This document shows, one piece after another, positions 17,776 through 25,567 of a DNA stretch of 36,595 nt (its first letter is position 1; each line of letters opens with the position of its first letter). A program made the position numbers and the translations under genes. The notes under the pieces are model-generated. The model was not told the DNA's origin. It saw only the letters and a list, made by a program, of their open reading frames with translations, and did not search any database. The stretch spans positions 1 through 36,595 of the forward strand of contig NZ_JASCIR010000043.1 in the NCBI RefSeq assembly GCF_029968095.1. Direction: 5' to 3'. The DNA comes from Streptomyces solicavernae. Lineage in GTDB: Bacteria; Actinomycetota; Actinomycetes; Streptomycetales; Streptomycetaceae.

Positions 17776-17802
17776 GCGGTTCCTTCCCGCACACTTGGCC
17801 AC

Positions 17803-18258
17803 ATGACTCAACTCGCTTCGACCGCCAGGGAAATCACCGTCGGAGAGCTGGCCGGGCGCAGCGGGGTCGCGCCCTCCGCGCTCCGGTTCTACGAGCGCGA
17901 GGGCCTGATCCGCAGCCGCCGCACCTCGGGCAACCAGCGCCGGTACAGCCGGGACACGCTGCGCCGGGTCGCGTTCATCCGGACCTCGCAGCGGCTCGGC
18001 ATCCCGCTCGCCACGATCCGCGACGTCCTCGGCCTGCTGCCGGAGGACCGTACGCCGACGCGGGAGGACTGGGCGCGGATCTCCGAGTGCTGGCGGTCCG
18101 ACCTCGACGAACGCATCCGTACGCTGCAGCGGCTGCGCGACCACCTCACGGACTGCATCGGCTGCGGGTGTCTGTCTCTGGACCGGTGCAGCCTGTCCAA
18201 TCCGGACGACGCGCTGGCGGATCACGGGCCGGGCCCGCGGCGCCTCCTGGAGGAGTGA
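17803..18258 (+). CDS. soxR: SoxR-type redox-sensing MerR-family regulator
   Basis: A 151-residue MerR-family transcription factor. The N-terminal winged helix (about 11-75) starts ITVGELAGRSGVAPSALRFYEREGLI. A dimerisation helix follows (about 85-115). The [2Fe-2S] motif C118-x2-C121-x-C123-x5-C129 is the SoxR signature. In Streptomyces, SoxR senses redox-active compounds such as actinorhodin-like quinones and activates a small set of oxidoreductase genes. It is divergent from the FMN reductase gene, with only 65 bp between start codons, so both promoters share the box at 17754-17771. Start ATG 17803 has no ribosome binding site; with -10 CACACT the message would be leaderless. The adjacency of regulator and target differs from my memory of S. 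coelicolor, where soxR (SCO1697) is elsewhere. Confidence 0.92.
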   Translation: MTQLASTAREITVGELAGRSGVAPSALRFYEREGLIRSRRTSGNQRRYSRDTLRRVAFIRTSQRLGIPLATIRDVLGLLPEDRTPTREDWARISECWRSDLDERIRTLQRLRDHLTDCIGCGCLSLDRCSLSNPDDALADHGPGPRRLLEE

Positions 18259-18526
18259 GCGCGAGCGGGCGCCGGAATCAGGGTCACCCGTTCACAGCCC
18301 TGCACCCCGGACTTCGGGTACTCCCGGGTACTCCCTCGCCGCGCCTCCGTGACCTGCTGGAACGCCACCCCTGAAGTGTCGCGGGGGGCCTCGGGGCGCG
18401 GCCGTACGCCGGTCACCGGCAGGCGTGCCGCGCCGAGGGCGACGAGCCTCGTACCAAGGGCGTGACCGACGCTGCGGCACATGGGGGTGCCGCGGGGCGC
18501 GCCCCCGGAGGCTTCGGAGGCTTCAG

Positions 18527-19159
18527 ATGCGCACCGCCACCCGCCGCCCGCTGACCGCAGCCGCGCTGGTCGCCGCCGCCTCCGCGTGCCTCGCCGCGGG
18601 TCCCGCGGGTCCTGCAGGTCCCGCGGGTCCTGCGGGTCCCGCGCACGAGGTCGCCGCCGACGGCCCCGCACGCGCGGTCGCCGCCGACGGCCCCGCACGC
18701 GCGGTCGCCGCCGACGGGGATCCGCCCGACACCAGCCTCGACCTCTATCCGGCGACGGTCATGCCCGGTGCCAAGGTCACGGTGCACACCCTCGCCTGCG
18801 GTGTCCGCTCCCGTGCGGGCGGTGACGCCAGCGCGGTCGGGGCGGGCATGTTCAAGCTCGCGGTCGGTACGCACGACGAGGTCGTCGTCGGCCACTTCGA
18901 CGTGCCGTCGTCCGCCTCCCCCGGCACGTACGCGATCCGCGCGAGATGTGCCGACGGCACGGAGGTCTCCGGCGATCTGCTGGTGAGCCTGACCGCGCCC
19001 AGCGAGCCGGTGAATCCGAAGGGACATGTGAAGACGGGGGTCGGCGGCGCGCTCGGGCCCGACCCCGTGCAGACCGCGGCGGGTGTGGCGGCCCTGGCCG
19101 TCGCCGCCGCGGGCGGTACCTGGCTCCTGCATCGCCGGGCGAGAGGCGACGGGATCTGA
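18527..19159 (+). CDS. Secreted protein with C-terminal membrane anchor, next to a sortase
   Basis: A 210-residue exported protein not assigned to a named family. The signal peptide is residues 1-24 (MRTATRRPLTAAALVAAASA, then C21, a weak lipobox). A GPA repeat (about 25-39) and an AADGPARAV repeat (about 42-63) follow, both DNA-level tandem repeats. The folded part (about 67-165) looks like a beta-rich domain with two Cys (LACGVRS, ARCADG) that may form a disulfide. The C-terminus has a hydrophobic stretch (about 182-200) ending HRRARG, like a sorting signal tail, but no LPxTG is visible (the preceding residues are GALGPDP). The class F sortase lies 118 bp downstream on the same strand, so this may be its substrate or an accessory. 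Start ATG 18527 follows GGAGG by 6 bp. Confidence 0.8.
   Translation: MRTATRRPLTAAALVAAASACLAAGPAGPAGPAGPAGPAHEVAADGPARAVAADGPARAVAADGDPPDTSLDLYPATVMPGAKVTVHTLACGVRSRAGGDASAVGAGMFKLAVGTHDEVVVGHFDVPSSASPGTYAIRARCADGTEVSGDLLVSLTAPSEPVNPKGHVKTGVGGALGPDPVQTAAGVAALAVAAAGGTWLLHRRARGDGI
18598..18715 (+). repeat. 9-bp and 27-bp in-frame tandem repeats in the secreted protein gene
   Basis: Five 9-bp units GGGTCCyGC (18598-18642) encode Gly-Pro-Ala repeats. Then 27-bp units begin at 18650, 18677 and (partial) 18704, encoding VAADGPARA. Unit lengths are multiples of three, so copy number can change without frameshift. Confidence 0.85.
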
Positions 19160-19276
19160 CCGGACAACCTCCGCTGTCCACCGGTACCGCCGCCCCCGCC
19201 CCCCTTCGAGTCCGCCGCCGCACGCGGCTCGGAGGGGGACGCGGGGCACGTACGACCACCCGAAGGGGCACCCCAC

Positions 19277-20071
19277 ATGCCGCACCGCACGCCCGACCAC
19301 CCCACGCCCGACCACCCCACGCCCGGCCACCCCACGCCCGGCCACCGCAACCCCGCAAGCCCCAGCCCTGAAAGCCCCAACCCCGCAAGCCCCAACCCTG
19401 AAAGCCCCAACCCCGCAAGCCCCAACCCCGGCCCCTGCAAGCCGCTCCGCTCCGCGATAGCCGCGGTCTCCGTGGTCGCCCTGTGCTCCGGGGTGTGGCT
19501 GCTGCAGAACGGCAGCGCCCTGCACCCGCCGCCGCAGCCGGCCGCCGCCGAGTCCGCGGACGCCGCGACGGGCCCCGCGCCGCGCGCCACCGACTCCGCC
19601 CCCGCACTCCCCGCCGCGCCGCCCACCCGCATACGCATCCCGTCCCTCCGCATCGACGCCCCGCTGATGGGCCTGCGCCTGACGCCCGACGGCAGCCTCG
19701 ACGTACCGCCCGCGGAGAAGCGGAACCTGGCCGGCTGGTACGAGGCGGGCATCACGCCCGGCGAGCGCGGCACCTCCGTGGTCGCGGGCCACGTCGACAA
19801 CGCCGAGGGCCCCGCCGTGTTCTACGCGCTCGGCGCGCTGCGCAAGGGCGAGACGGTCGAGGTGGACCGGGACGACGGCAGGACGGCGGTGTTCACGGTC
19901 GACGCGGTGGAGGTGTACGACAGCCGGAACTTCCCCGACGACAAGGTGTACGGCGCCGCCCCGCGCCCCGAGCTGCGGGTGATCACCTGCGGCGGGGGCT
20001 ACTCGAAGAAGACCGGCTACCTCGGCAATGTCGTCGTCTTCGCACACCTCACGGGCACCCGCAGCACGTAA
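19277..20071 (+). CDS. Class F-type sortase
   Basis: A 264-residue membrane-anchored transpeptidase-like protein. Residues 1-52 are a Pro/His/Asn-rich repeat region (DHPTP, then NPASPNPES). One transmembrane helix spans about 58-77. A linker leads to the sortase barrel (about 118-260), which starts IRIPSLRIDAPL. The catalytic His is H172 in VVAGHVDN and the catalytic Cys is C238 in VITCGG; the end GYLGNVVVFAHL is the last strand. Many class F sortases have an Arg near this last strand. The equivalent place reads Tyr-Leu-Gly-Asn, so the active-site Arg is not obvious. Class F enzymes are common in actinobacteria and their substrates are poorly known; the secreted protein just upstream is the natural candidate. 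ATG 19277 follows AAGGGG; a start downstream of the repeats cannot be excluded. Confidence 0.85.
   Translation: MPHRTPDHPTPDHPTPGHPTPGHRNPASPSPESPNPASPNPESPNPASPNPGPCKPLRSAIAAVSVVALCSGVWLLQNGSALHPPPQPAAAESADAATGPAPRATDSAPALPAAPPTRIRIPSLRIDAPLMGLRLTPDGSLDVPPAEKRNLAGWYEAGITPGERGTSVVAGHVDNAEGPAVFYALGALRKGETVEVDRDDGRTAVFTVDAVEVYDSRNFPDDKVYGAAPRPELRVITCGGGYSKKTGYLGNVVVFAHLTGTRST
19291..19434 (+). repeat. 15-bp and 30-bp repeats at the 5' end of the sortase gene
   Basis: Four 15-bp units GCCCGrCCACCCCAC (19291-19350) are followed by 30-bp units at 19351-19380 and 19381-19410 and a partial third to 19434. All are in frame and encode the proline-rich cytoplasmic N-terminus. Confidence 0.88.
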
Positions 20072-20143
20072 CGGGAACCCGCACATGAGCGGACCGGCTC
20101 ACCCCAGCCACTGGTCATCCGCGCGCGTTCACAGCCACCCCCC

Positions 20144-20198
20144 AGCCGCCCCCAGGGACCCTCACAGCCGCCCCCAGCCGCCCCCAGGGACCCTCACA
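20144..20198 (+). repeat. Direct repeat, 23 bp with a 32-bp period, upstream of the nir operon
   Basis: AGCCGCCCCCAGGGACCCTC followed by ACA occurs at 20144-20166 and 20176-20198. It lies between the sortase stop and the GlnR-like site. No gene is seen in this 216-bp gap. Confidence 0.75.
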
Positions 20199-20226
20199 CC
20201 CCCTCCCCCACCCCGCTGAGGGCAGC

Positions 20227-20264
20227 GTTCCGTGTGGGAAACAGAAGGGATGCCGACGGGTAAC
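20227..20264 (+). promoter_or_regulatory. Strong candidate GlnR box upstream of the nir operon
   Basis: GTTCC (20227), GAAAC (20238), GATGC (20249) and GTAAC (20260) are spaced exactly 11 bp apart. This matches the layout gTnAC-n6-GaAAC-n6-GtnAC-n6-GAAAC of GlnR, the actinobacterial nitrogen regulator. The second pentamer is a perfect match. The site ends 23 bp before the first start codon. The function of the downstream genes, nitrite assimilation, fits. Confidence 0.65.
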
Positions 20265-20287
20265 ACCGGCGCCGCACGCTGCAGGGC

Positions 20288-21709
20288 ATGGGTTCACAGA
20301 TCGTGGTGATCGGCGCGGGCACGGCGGGCGTGCGGCTCGCGCAGCAGCTCGCCCAGGCCCCGGCCGCGGGCGGGTCGCACCGTACGTCTCCTGCCGTCAC
20401 CCTCCTCGGCGACGAGCAGCACGCCCCGTACAACCGGGTGCTGCTCGCCGAGGTGCTCGCCGGGCGGTACGGGCCGGACGTGATCGCGCTGCCCTCGCCG
20501 GTGCCGGTGCGCCGGGGGCGGGTCGAGCGGATCGAGCGGGAGGGGCGGTTCGTGCACTGCGCGGACGGCGGCCGGGTCCCGTACGACACGCTGGTGCTCG
20601 CGACCGGCTCCAACCCGGTGCTGCCCCCGCTGCGCGGGCTCACGACCGCAGGAAGCGGGCTGCCCGAAGGCGTGCACGCGTTCCGCACCATGGACGACTG
20701 CCTGGCGCTCTCGCGGGCGGTACGGGAGGGCAGCCGGGCCGTCGTCATCGGCGGCGGGCTGCTCGGGGTGTCCGCGGCCCGCGCCCTCGCCGAGCGCGGC
20801 GCGCAGGTCGTCCTGGCCCAGCAGGGCGAGCGCCTGATGGAACGCCAACTCGACGCCACGGCCGGCACGTTGGTGAGGCAGCACCTCACGGGTCTCGGCG
20901 TCGAGGTGCACACCGAGTGCCGGGTACGCGGCCTCACCACGCACAACGGCGCGGTCACCGGCGTCACGCTGGCCGACGGCTATGCGCTCGACGCCGACGT
21001 GGTCGTGGTGGCCTGCGGGGTACGGCCCCGTGTCGGGCTCGCCCGGGAGGCCGGGCTCGACGTGCGGCGCGGCATTGTCGTCGACGACGAGCTGCGCACC
21101 GACGACCCGCACATCCACGCCATCGGCGACTGCGCCGAGCACGACGGCCGGGTCTACGGCCTGGCCGCCCCGGCGGTCGAACAGGCCGACGCCCTGGCCG
21201 AGTTGCTCCTCGACGAAGAGGGGCCGCACTCCACCGGCACCCCGCACACCGGCACCCCGCACACCGGCGCCCACCACCCCGGCCCCCGCTACACCGGCAC
21301 CCGCGCCCTCACCCGCCTCACCCTGAACGGAACCGGGCCCCTCAACGGAACCGGTCCCCTCAACGGAACCGGGCCCCTGAACGGACCCGGGCCCCTCAAC
21401 GGACCCGAACCCGAGCCCCTGAACGGAACCGGGCTCGCCGCGAACAGCCCCGGAACCGGCCCCCTCGACCTCGCCACCTTCGGCGAGTCCGACCCGCTGC
21501 CCGGCGACGACGTGGTCCGCCTCGCCGACGCCACCCGCGGCACCTACCGCCAGGTCGTCGTCCGCGACGACCGCCTGGTCGGCGGCGTACTCCTCGGCGA
21601 GCTCGGCACCGTCGGCGCGCTCGCCCGTGCCTGGGAGGCGGCCGAGCCGCTGCCCGAGGCCCCCCTGCTCCATCTGCTCACCCCCGACGGACCCGACGGA
21701 GGCTCCTGA
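20288..21709 (+). CDS. NirB-like FAD/NAD(P)H oxidoreductase, possible nitrate reductase electron donor
   Basis: A 473-residue flavoprotein resembling the N-terminal half of NirB. It has the FAD loop VVIGAGTAGVRLAQQL at 5-20, the NAD loop VVIGGGLLGVSAARAL near 150-165, and DDPHIHAIGDCAEHDGRVYGLAAPAVEQ. The NirB-type small domain at the end is LDLATFGESD...YRQVVVRDDRLVGGVLLGE. It lacks the Cys clusters of the ferredoxin-like and sirohaem domains, so it is not a nitrite reductase itself. Its operon position and the absence of a reductase domain on NasA suggest it passes NAD(P)H electrons to NasA (a NasB role). Between the large and small domains a linker (about 316-385) has expanded through LNGTGP repeats. 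The stop overlaps the nirB start by one base. ATG 20288 lies 23 bp after the GlnR-like box. Confidence 0.8.
   Translation: MGSQIVVIGAGTAGVRLAQQLAQAPAAGGSHRTSPAVTLLGDEQHAPYNRVLLAEVLAGRYGPDVIALPSPVPVRRGRVERIEREGRFVHCADGGRVPYDTLVLATGSNPVLPPLRGLTTAGSGLPEGVHAFRTMDDCLALSRAVREGSRAVVIGGGLLGVSAARALAERGAQVVLAQQGERLMERQLDATAGTLVRQHLTGLGVEVHTECRVRGLTTHNGAVTGVTLADGYALDADVVVVACGVRPRVGLAREAGLDVRRGIVVDDELRTDDPHIHAIGDCAEHDGRVYGLAAPAVEQADALAELLLDEEGPHSTGTPHTGTPHTGAHHPGPRYTGTRALTRLTLNGTGPLNGTGPLNGTGPLNGPGPLNGPEPEPLNGTGLAANSPGTGPLDLATFGESDPLPGDDVVRLADATRGTYRQVVVRDDRLVGGVLLGELGTVGALARAWEAAEPLPEAPLLHLLTPDGPDGGS
21323..21436 (+). repeat. Six 18-bp in-frame repeats, LNGTGP-encoding
   Basis: Units CTsAACGGAmCCGGkCCC start at 21323, 21341, 21359, 21377, 21395 and 21419, with a 6-bp interruption before the last. 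An upstream 15-bp repeat, ACCGGCACCCCGCAC-like (21233-21262), encodes TGTPH. The array sits within a conserved domain junction of the flavoprotein. Confidence 0.9.
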
Positions 21710-24297
21710 TGTCCACAACCCCCCGCACGATCGTGCTCGTCGGCCACGGCATGGTTGGCCAGCGGTTCCTGGAGGCCCTGGCCGAGCACGGCGTCGCCGG
21801 GCGCGACCGGGTGGTCGTCCTGTGCGAGGAGCCCCGCCCCGCCTACGACCGCGTCCAGCTGACCTCGTACTTCGCCGGCCGCACCCCCGAGGACCTGTCC
21901 CTCTCGGACGCCGAATTCCTCGACAGGCACGGCATCGAGCTGCACCTCGGCGACCCCGCCGAGACCATCGACCGCGAGCGCTCCACCGTCACCGCCCGCT
22001 CCGGCCTGACCGTCACGTACGACACCCTCGTCCTGGCCACCGGCTCGTACCCGTTCGTGCCGCCGGTACCCGGCAAGGACGCCGAGGGCTGCTTCGTGTA
22101 CCGCACGATCGAGGACCTGCTCGCGATCGAGGAGTACGCGAAGAACGCCACGACCGGCGCGGTGGTCGGCGGCGGCCTGCTCGGTCTGGAGGCGGCGGGC
22201 GCCCTCAAGGGCCTCGGCCTGAACACCCACATCGTGGAGTTCGCGCCCCGCCTGATGCCCGTCCAGGTCGACGACGGCGGCGGCGCCGCGCTGCACCGCA
22301 CCATCACCGACATGGGCCTGACCGTGCACACCGGCACCGGCACCCAGCAGATCGTCACCGCCGAGAACGGCTCCGTCACCGCCATGCAGCTGTCGGACGG
22401 CTCCGAACTGGCCACCGACATGGTCGTGTTCAGCGCCGGCGTCCGCCCCCGCGACCAGCTCGCCCGCGACTGCGGCCTCGGGGTCGGCGAGCGCGGCGGC
22501 ATCACGGTGGACGAGCAGTGCCGCACCGCCGACCCGAAGGTGTTCGCCATCGGCGAGTGCGCGCTCGCGGCGGACGGCCGGGTGTACGGCCTGGTCGCGC
22601 CCGGCTACGAGATGGCGCAGGTCGCGGCGGCCGCGATCGCCGAGGACGAGAACACCGGGGCGTTCACGGGCGCCGACATGTCGACCAAGCTGAAGCTCCT
22701 CGGCGTGGACGTGGCGTCGTTCGGCGACGCGCACGGCACCACCGAGGGCTGCCTCGACGTCGTGTACGCGGACTCCCGCGCCGGCACGTACAAGAAGCTG
22801 GTGATCGGCGCGGACGGCGAACTCCTCGGCGGCGTCCTCGTCGGCGACGCGGAGGCGTACGGCACGCTCCGACCGCTCACCGGCACCGTGCCGCCGATCT
22901 CCCCCGAGCAGCTGGTCCTCCCGGCCGGCGCGGGCGCGCCCGTGTCGCTCGGCCCGGCGGCACTCCCCGACGAGGCCGTCATCTGCTCCTGCCACAACGT
23001 CACCAAGGGCACCATCCGCGGCGCGGTCACCGAGCACTCCTGCACCAGCGTGCCGGAGGTCAAGAAGTGCACCAAGGCCGGTACGGGCTGCGGCAGCTGC
23101 GTCAAGGTCCTCGGCCAGCTCGTCACCGCGGAGCTGGAGGCGGGCGGCGTCGAGGTCGACAAGGGCCTGTGCGGCTGCTTCGCCCAGACCCGCCAGGAGC
23201 TGTACGAGATCGTCCTCGCGCTGCGCGTCTCCTCGTACCGGGAACTCCTGGACGCGCACGGCCGCGAGGAGGCGCGCGGCGGCGACGGATGCGAGATCTG
23301 CAAGCCGACCGTCGGCTCGATCATCGCGTCCCTCGCGCCCACCCTCGGCGCGGACGGCTACGTCCTCGACGGCGAGCAGGCCGCCCTCCAGGACACCAAC
23401 GACCACTTCCTGGCCAACCTGCAGAAGAACGGCTCGTACTCGATCGTGCCGCGCATCCCCGGCGGCGAGATCACCCCGGAGAAGCTGATCGTGATCGGCG
23501 AGGTCGCCCGCGATTTCGGCCTCTACACGAAGATCACCGGCGGCCAGCGCATCGACATGTTCGGCGCGCGGGTCGAACAGCTCCCGCTCATCTGGGCGAA
23601 ACTGGTGGACGCGGGCTTCGAGTCCGGGCACGCGTACGGGAAATCTCTCCGCACCGTGAAGTCCTGCGTCGGCGAGACCTGGTGCCGCTACGGCGTGCAG
23701 GACAGCGTCCGCATGGCCATCGACCTGGAGCTGCGCTACCGCGGCCTGCGCTCCCCGCACAAGCTGAAGTCGGCGGTCTCCGGCTGCGCCCGCGAGTGCG
23801 CTGAGGCCCAGTCCAAGGACTTCGGCGTGATCGCCACGTCCAACGGCTGGAACCTGTACGTCGGCGGCAACGGCGGCGCGACCCCGCGCCACGCGGACCT
23901 GCTCGCGCAGGACCTGGACGACGACGGACTCATCCGGCTGATCGACCGCTTCCTGATGTTCTACATCCGCACGGCCGACCGCCTGGAGCGCACGTCGACG
24001 TGGCTGGAGCGGATCGAGGGCGGCCTGGACCACGTACGGGATGTGGTGGTCGAGGACTCCCTCGGCATCTGCGCCGACCTGGAGCAGCTGATGACCGCGC
24101 ACGTCGCCGGATACCACGACGAGTGGGCGTCCACCCTCGACGACCCGGAGCGCCTGGCCCGCTTCGTGTCGTTCGTCAACGCCCCCGAAGTCCCGGACCC
24201 GACCGTCCGGTTCGTCCCGGAGCGCAACCAGATCAAGCCGGAACTGCCCCTCCTGAACCTGACCACCCGCCCCCTGGAAGGAACGGCCACGCGATGA
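21709..24297 (+). CDS. nirB: Nitrite reductase (NADH) large subunit
   Basis: An 862-residue cytoplasmic enzyme that reduces nitrite to ammonium with NAD(P)H. Domains in order: FAD/NAD reductase (about 1-310, VLVGHGMVGQRFLEAL and AVVGGGLLGLEAAGAL); the NirB small domain (STKLKLLGVDVASFGD); and a BFD-like [2Fe-2S] domain with C426, C428, C461 and C464. A further Cys-containing ferredoxin-like segment (CGCF, CEICKP) follows. The sirohaem/[4Fe-4S] domain has C653, C659, C693 and C697 (SCVGETWCRYG ... SGCARECAEA). Length matches E. coli NirB. It is coupled upstream (TGATG) and downstream (ATGA overlap with nirD). Regulation by GlnR is expected from the box at 20227-20264. Confidence 0.96.
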   Translation: MSTTPRTIVLVGHGMVGQRFLEALAEHGVAGRDRVVVLCEEPRPAYDRVQLTSYFAGRTPEDLSLSDAEFLDRHGIELHLGDPAETIDRERSTVTARSGLTVTYDTLVLATGSYPFVPPVPGKDAEGCFVYRTIEDLLAIEEYAKNATTGAVVGGGLLGLEAAGALKGLGLNTHIVEFAPRLMPVQVDDGGGAALHRTITDMGLTVHTGTGTQQIVTAENGSVTAMQLSDGSELATDMVVFSAGVRPRDQLARDCGLGVGERGGITVDEQCRTADPKVFAIGECALAADGRVYGLVAPGYEMAQVAAAAIAEDENTGAFTGADMSTKLKLLGVDVASFGDAHGTTEGCLDVVYADSRAGTYKKLVIGADGELLGGVLVGDAEAYGTLRPLTGTVPPISPEQLVLPAGAGAPVSLGPAALPDEAVICSCHNVTKGTIRGAVTEHSCTSVPEVKKCTKAGTGCGSCVKVLGQLVTAELEAGGVEVDKGLCGCFAQTRQELYEIVLALRVSSYRELLDAHGREEARGGDGCEICKPTVGSIIASLAPTLGADGYVLDGEQAALQDTNDHFLANLQKNGSYSIVPRIPGGEITPEKLIVIGEVARDFGLYTKITGGQRIDMFGARVEQLPLIWAKLVDAGFESGHAYGKSLRTVKSCVGETWCRYGVQDSVRMAIDLELRYRGLRSPHKLKSAVSGCARECAEAQSKDFGVIATSNGWNLYVGGNGGATPRHADLLAQDLDDDGLIRLIDRFLMFYIRTADRLERTSTWLERIEGGLDHVRDVVVEDSLGICADLEQLMTAHVAGYHDEWASTLDDPERLARFVSFVNAPEVPDPTVRFVPERNQIKPELPLLNLTTRPLEGTATR

Positions 24298-24650
24298 CGG
24301 TCCTCACGCTGGAAACCACCACTCAGGTCGAGCTCTACGTCGACGGCGACTGGCTGCCGGTCTGCGACGACCCGTCCCGCGTCACCCCCGGCCGCGGCGT
24401 CGCGGCCCTCCTCCCCGACGGCAGCCAGGCGGCGGTCTTCCAGGACCGCTCCGGCCGCTGGTACGCGATCGACAACCACGACCCGTTCACCGGCGCGGCG
24501 GTCCTCTCCCGCGGCCTGATGGGCTCCGCCGACGGCACCGCGTTCGTCGCGTCCCCGCTCCTGAAGCAGCGCTTCGACCTCACGACCGGGCAGTGCCTGG
24601 ACGACGAGGGGGTCTCGGTACGGGCGTACGCGGTGCGCGTCCTCACCTGA
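24294..24650 (+). CDS. nirD: Nitrite reductase (NADH) small subunit
   Basis: A 118-residue Rieske-fold partner of NirB. The fold is visible in DWLPVCDDPSRVTPGRGVAALLPDG..AAVFQDRSGRWYAIDNHDPFTGAAVLSRGLMG. The Rieske Cys/His cluster ligands are absent, as is normal for NirD, so it is structural rather than redox-active. The ATG overlaps the nirB stop (ATGA), giving a three-gene operon, 20288-24650. The C-terminus FDLTTGQCLDDEGVSVRAYAVRV is family-like. Length is typical (105-120). Confidence 0.93.
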   Translation: MTVLTLETTTQVELYVDGDWLPVCDDPSRVTPGRGVAALLPDGSQAAVFQDRSGRWYAIDNHDPFTGAAVLSRGLMGSADGTAFVASPLLKQRFDLTTGQCLDDEGVSVRAYAVRVLT

Positions 24651-24690
24651 GAATTTCACGACAAGCGTCCCACCGCTCACCCTCTGTGGT

Positions 24691-24728
24691 TAGGCTCAGC
24701 AGCAACGCGCCCGCCTAACAAGGAGGTT
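24691..24728 (+). promoter_or_regulatory. Candidate -10 and strong ribosome binding site for the XRE gene
   Basis: TAGGCT at 24691-24696 resembles a Streptomyces -10 element. AAGGAGGT at 24720-24727 is a near-perfect Shine-Dalgarno sequence 6 bp before GTG 24734. No clear -35 is seen. Confidence 0.45.
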
Positions 24729-24733
24729 GAGCG

Positions 24734-25567
24734 GTGGCCAACACGCGCAGGAAAGCCGCTTGGGAGTACTTCGGCGAGGAATTACGCCGCCGCAGAGAGG
24801 AGGCGGGCCTCACCCAGGCGGCCCTCGGCCAGCTGGTGTTCGTCTCCGGCGGGTACATCGGCCAGTTCGAACAGGCCATCCGCAAGCCCCAGTTGGACGT
24901 GGCCATGCGGATCGACGAGACGTTGGACACGCGCGGCTTCTTCGAGCGGCTGTGGAAGAAGCTGATCAGGGAGAAGAGGTTCGCGTCCTACTTCGAGGAG
25001 GTCGCGGAGCTGGAGCGGTTGGCTACGAAGATCTGTGATTTTGCTCCGCTGGTGATTCCGGGGCTGTTGCAGACGCCGACCTACGCTCGCGCAGTCACCG
25101 TCGCGTCGGTTCCGTTCGCCACCGAGGCAGCCATCAAGGACACGGTCGACGCCCGGCTGGAGCGGTCGGCGATCCTCGACGACGCCACCCGCCCCGAGTT
25201 CTGGGTGATCCTGCGTGAGAACGTCCTGCGCACCCCGGTGGGCGGACCGGCCGTCATGGCAGAGCAGTTGAACCACATCGCCTCGCATATCCGCAATCGG
25301 ACGGCGCTGGTCACGGTCATCCCGGACGCGGAGGGAGCCTACCCGTGCATGGGTGGAATGCTCAGGCTCATGGAGTTCGAAGACGCCCCGCCGGTCGCCT
25401 ACACAGAGACCGAGTACTCGGGAACCCTCATCGATGAACCGGCCGTGGTGAAGAGTGCCCAGCGGACATACGATCTCCTCAGGGTCGCCGCGCTGTCGCC
25501 GGAGGCGTCCCTAGACCTGATCGCCTCGGCGGCGGAGGACCACAGACGATGCGCACGTACGACTTGA
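24734..25567 (+). CDS. XRE-family helix-turn-helix regulator with DUF5753 domain
   Basis: A 277-residue regulator of a type that is very numerous in Streptomyces. The N-terminal helix-turn-helix is at about 10-70 (FGEELRRRREEAGLTQAALGQLVFVSGGYIGQFEQAIRKP). The C-terminal DUF5753 domain starts near residue 85 (FEEVAELERLATKICDFAPLVIPGLLQTPTYARAV), with RPEFWVILRENVLRTPVGG and the closing EASLDLI. The GTG start is set by AAGGAGGT. The DUF397 gene overlaps its end by 19 bp on the same strand, the standard WhiJ-type arrangement; in S. coelicolor such pairs affect development. The DNA target is unknown. Confidence 0.9.
   Translation: MANTRRKAAWEYFGEELRRRREEAGLTQAALGQLVFVSGGYIGQFEQAIRKPQLDVAMRIDETLDTRGFFERLWKKLIREKRFASYFEEVAELERLATKICDFAPLVIPGLLQTPTYARAVTVASVPFATEAAIKDTVDARLERSAILDDATRPEFWVILRENVLRTPVGGPAVMAEQLNHIASHIRNRTALVTVIPDAEGAYPCMGGMLRLMEFEDAPPVAYTETEYSGTLIDEPAVVKSAQRTYDLLRVAALSPEASLDLIASAAEDHRRCARTT

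Noticed and set aside
18259..18526. Small gene between soxR and the secreted protein gene
   Set aside because: Frames are short and without family features; the gap shows only a doubled CGGGTACTCC and the ribosome binding site of the next gene.
21544..24117. Long open frame antisense to nirB
   Set aside because: Codon shadow of nirB; the translation is low-complexity and matches no known protein pattern, while nirB has every expected motif.
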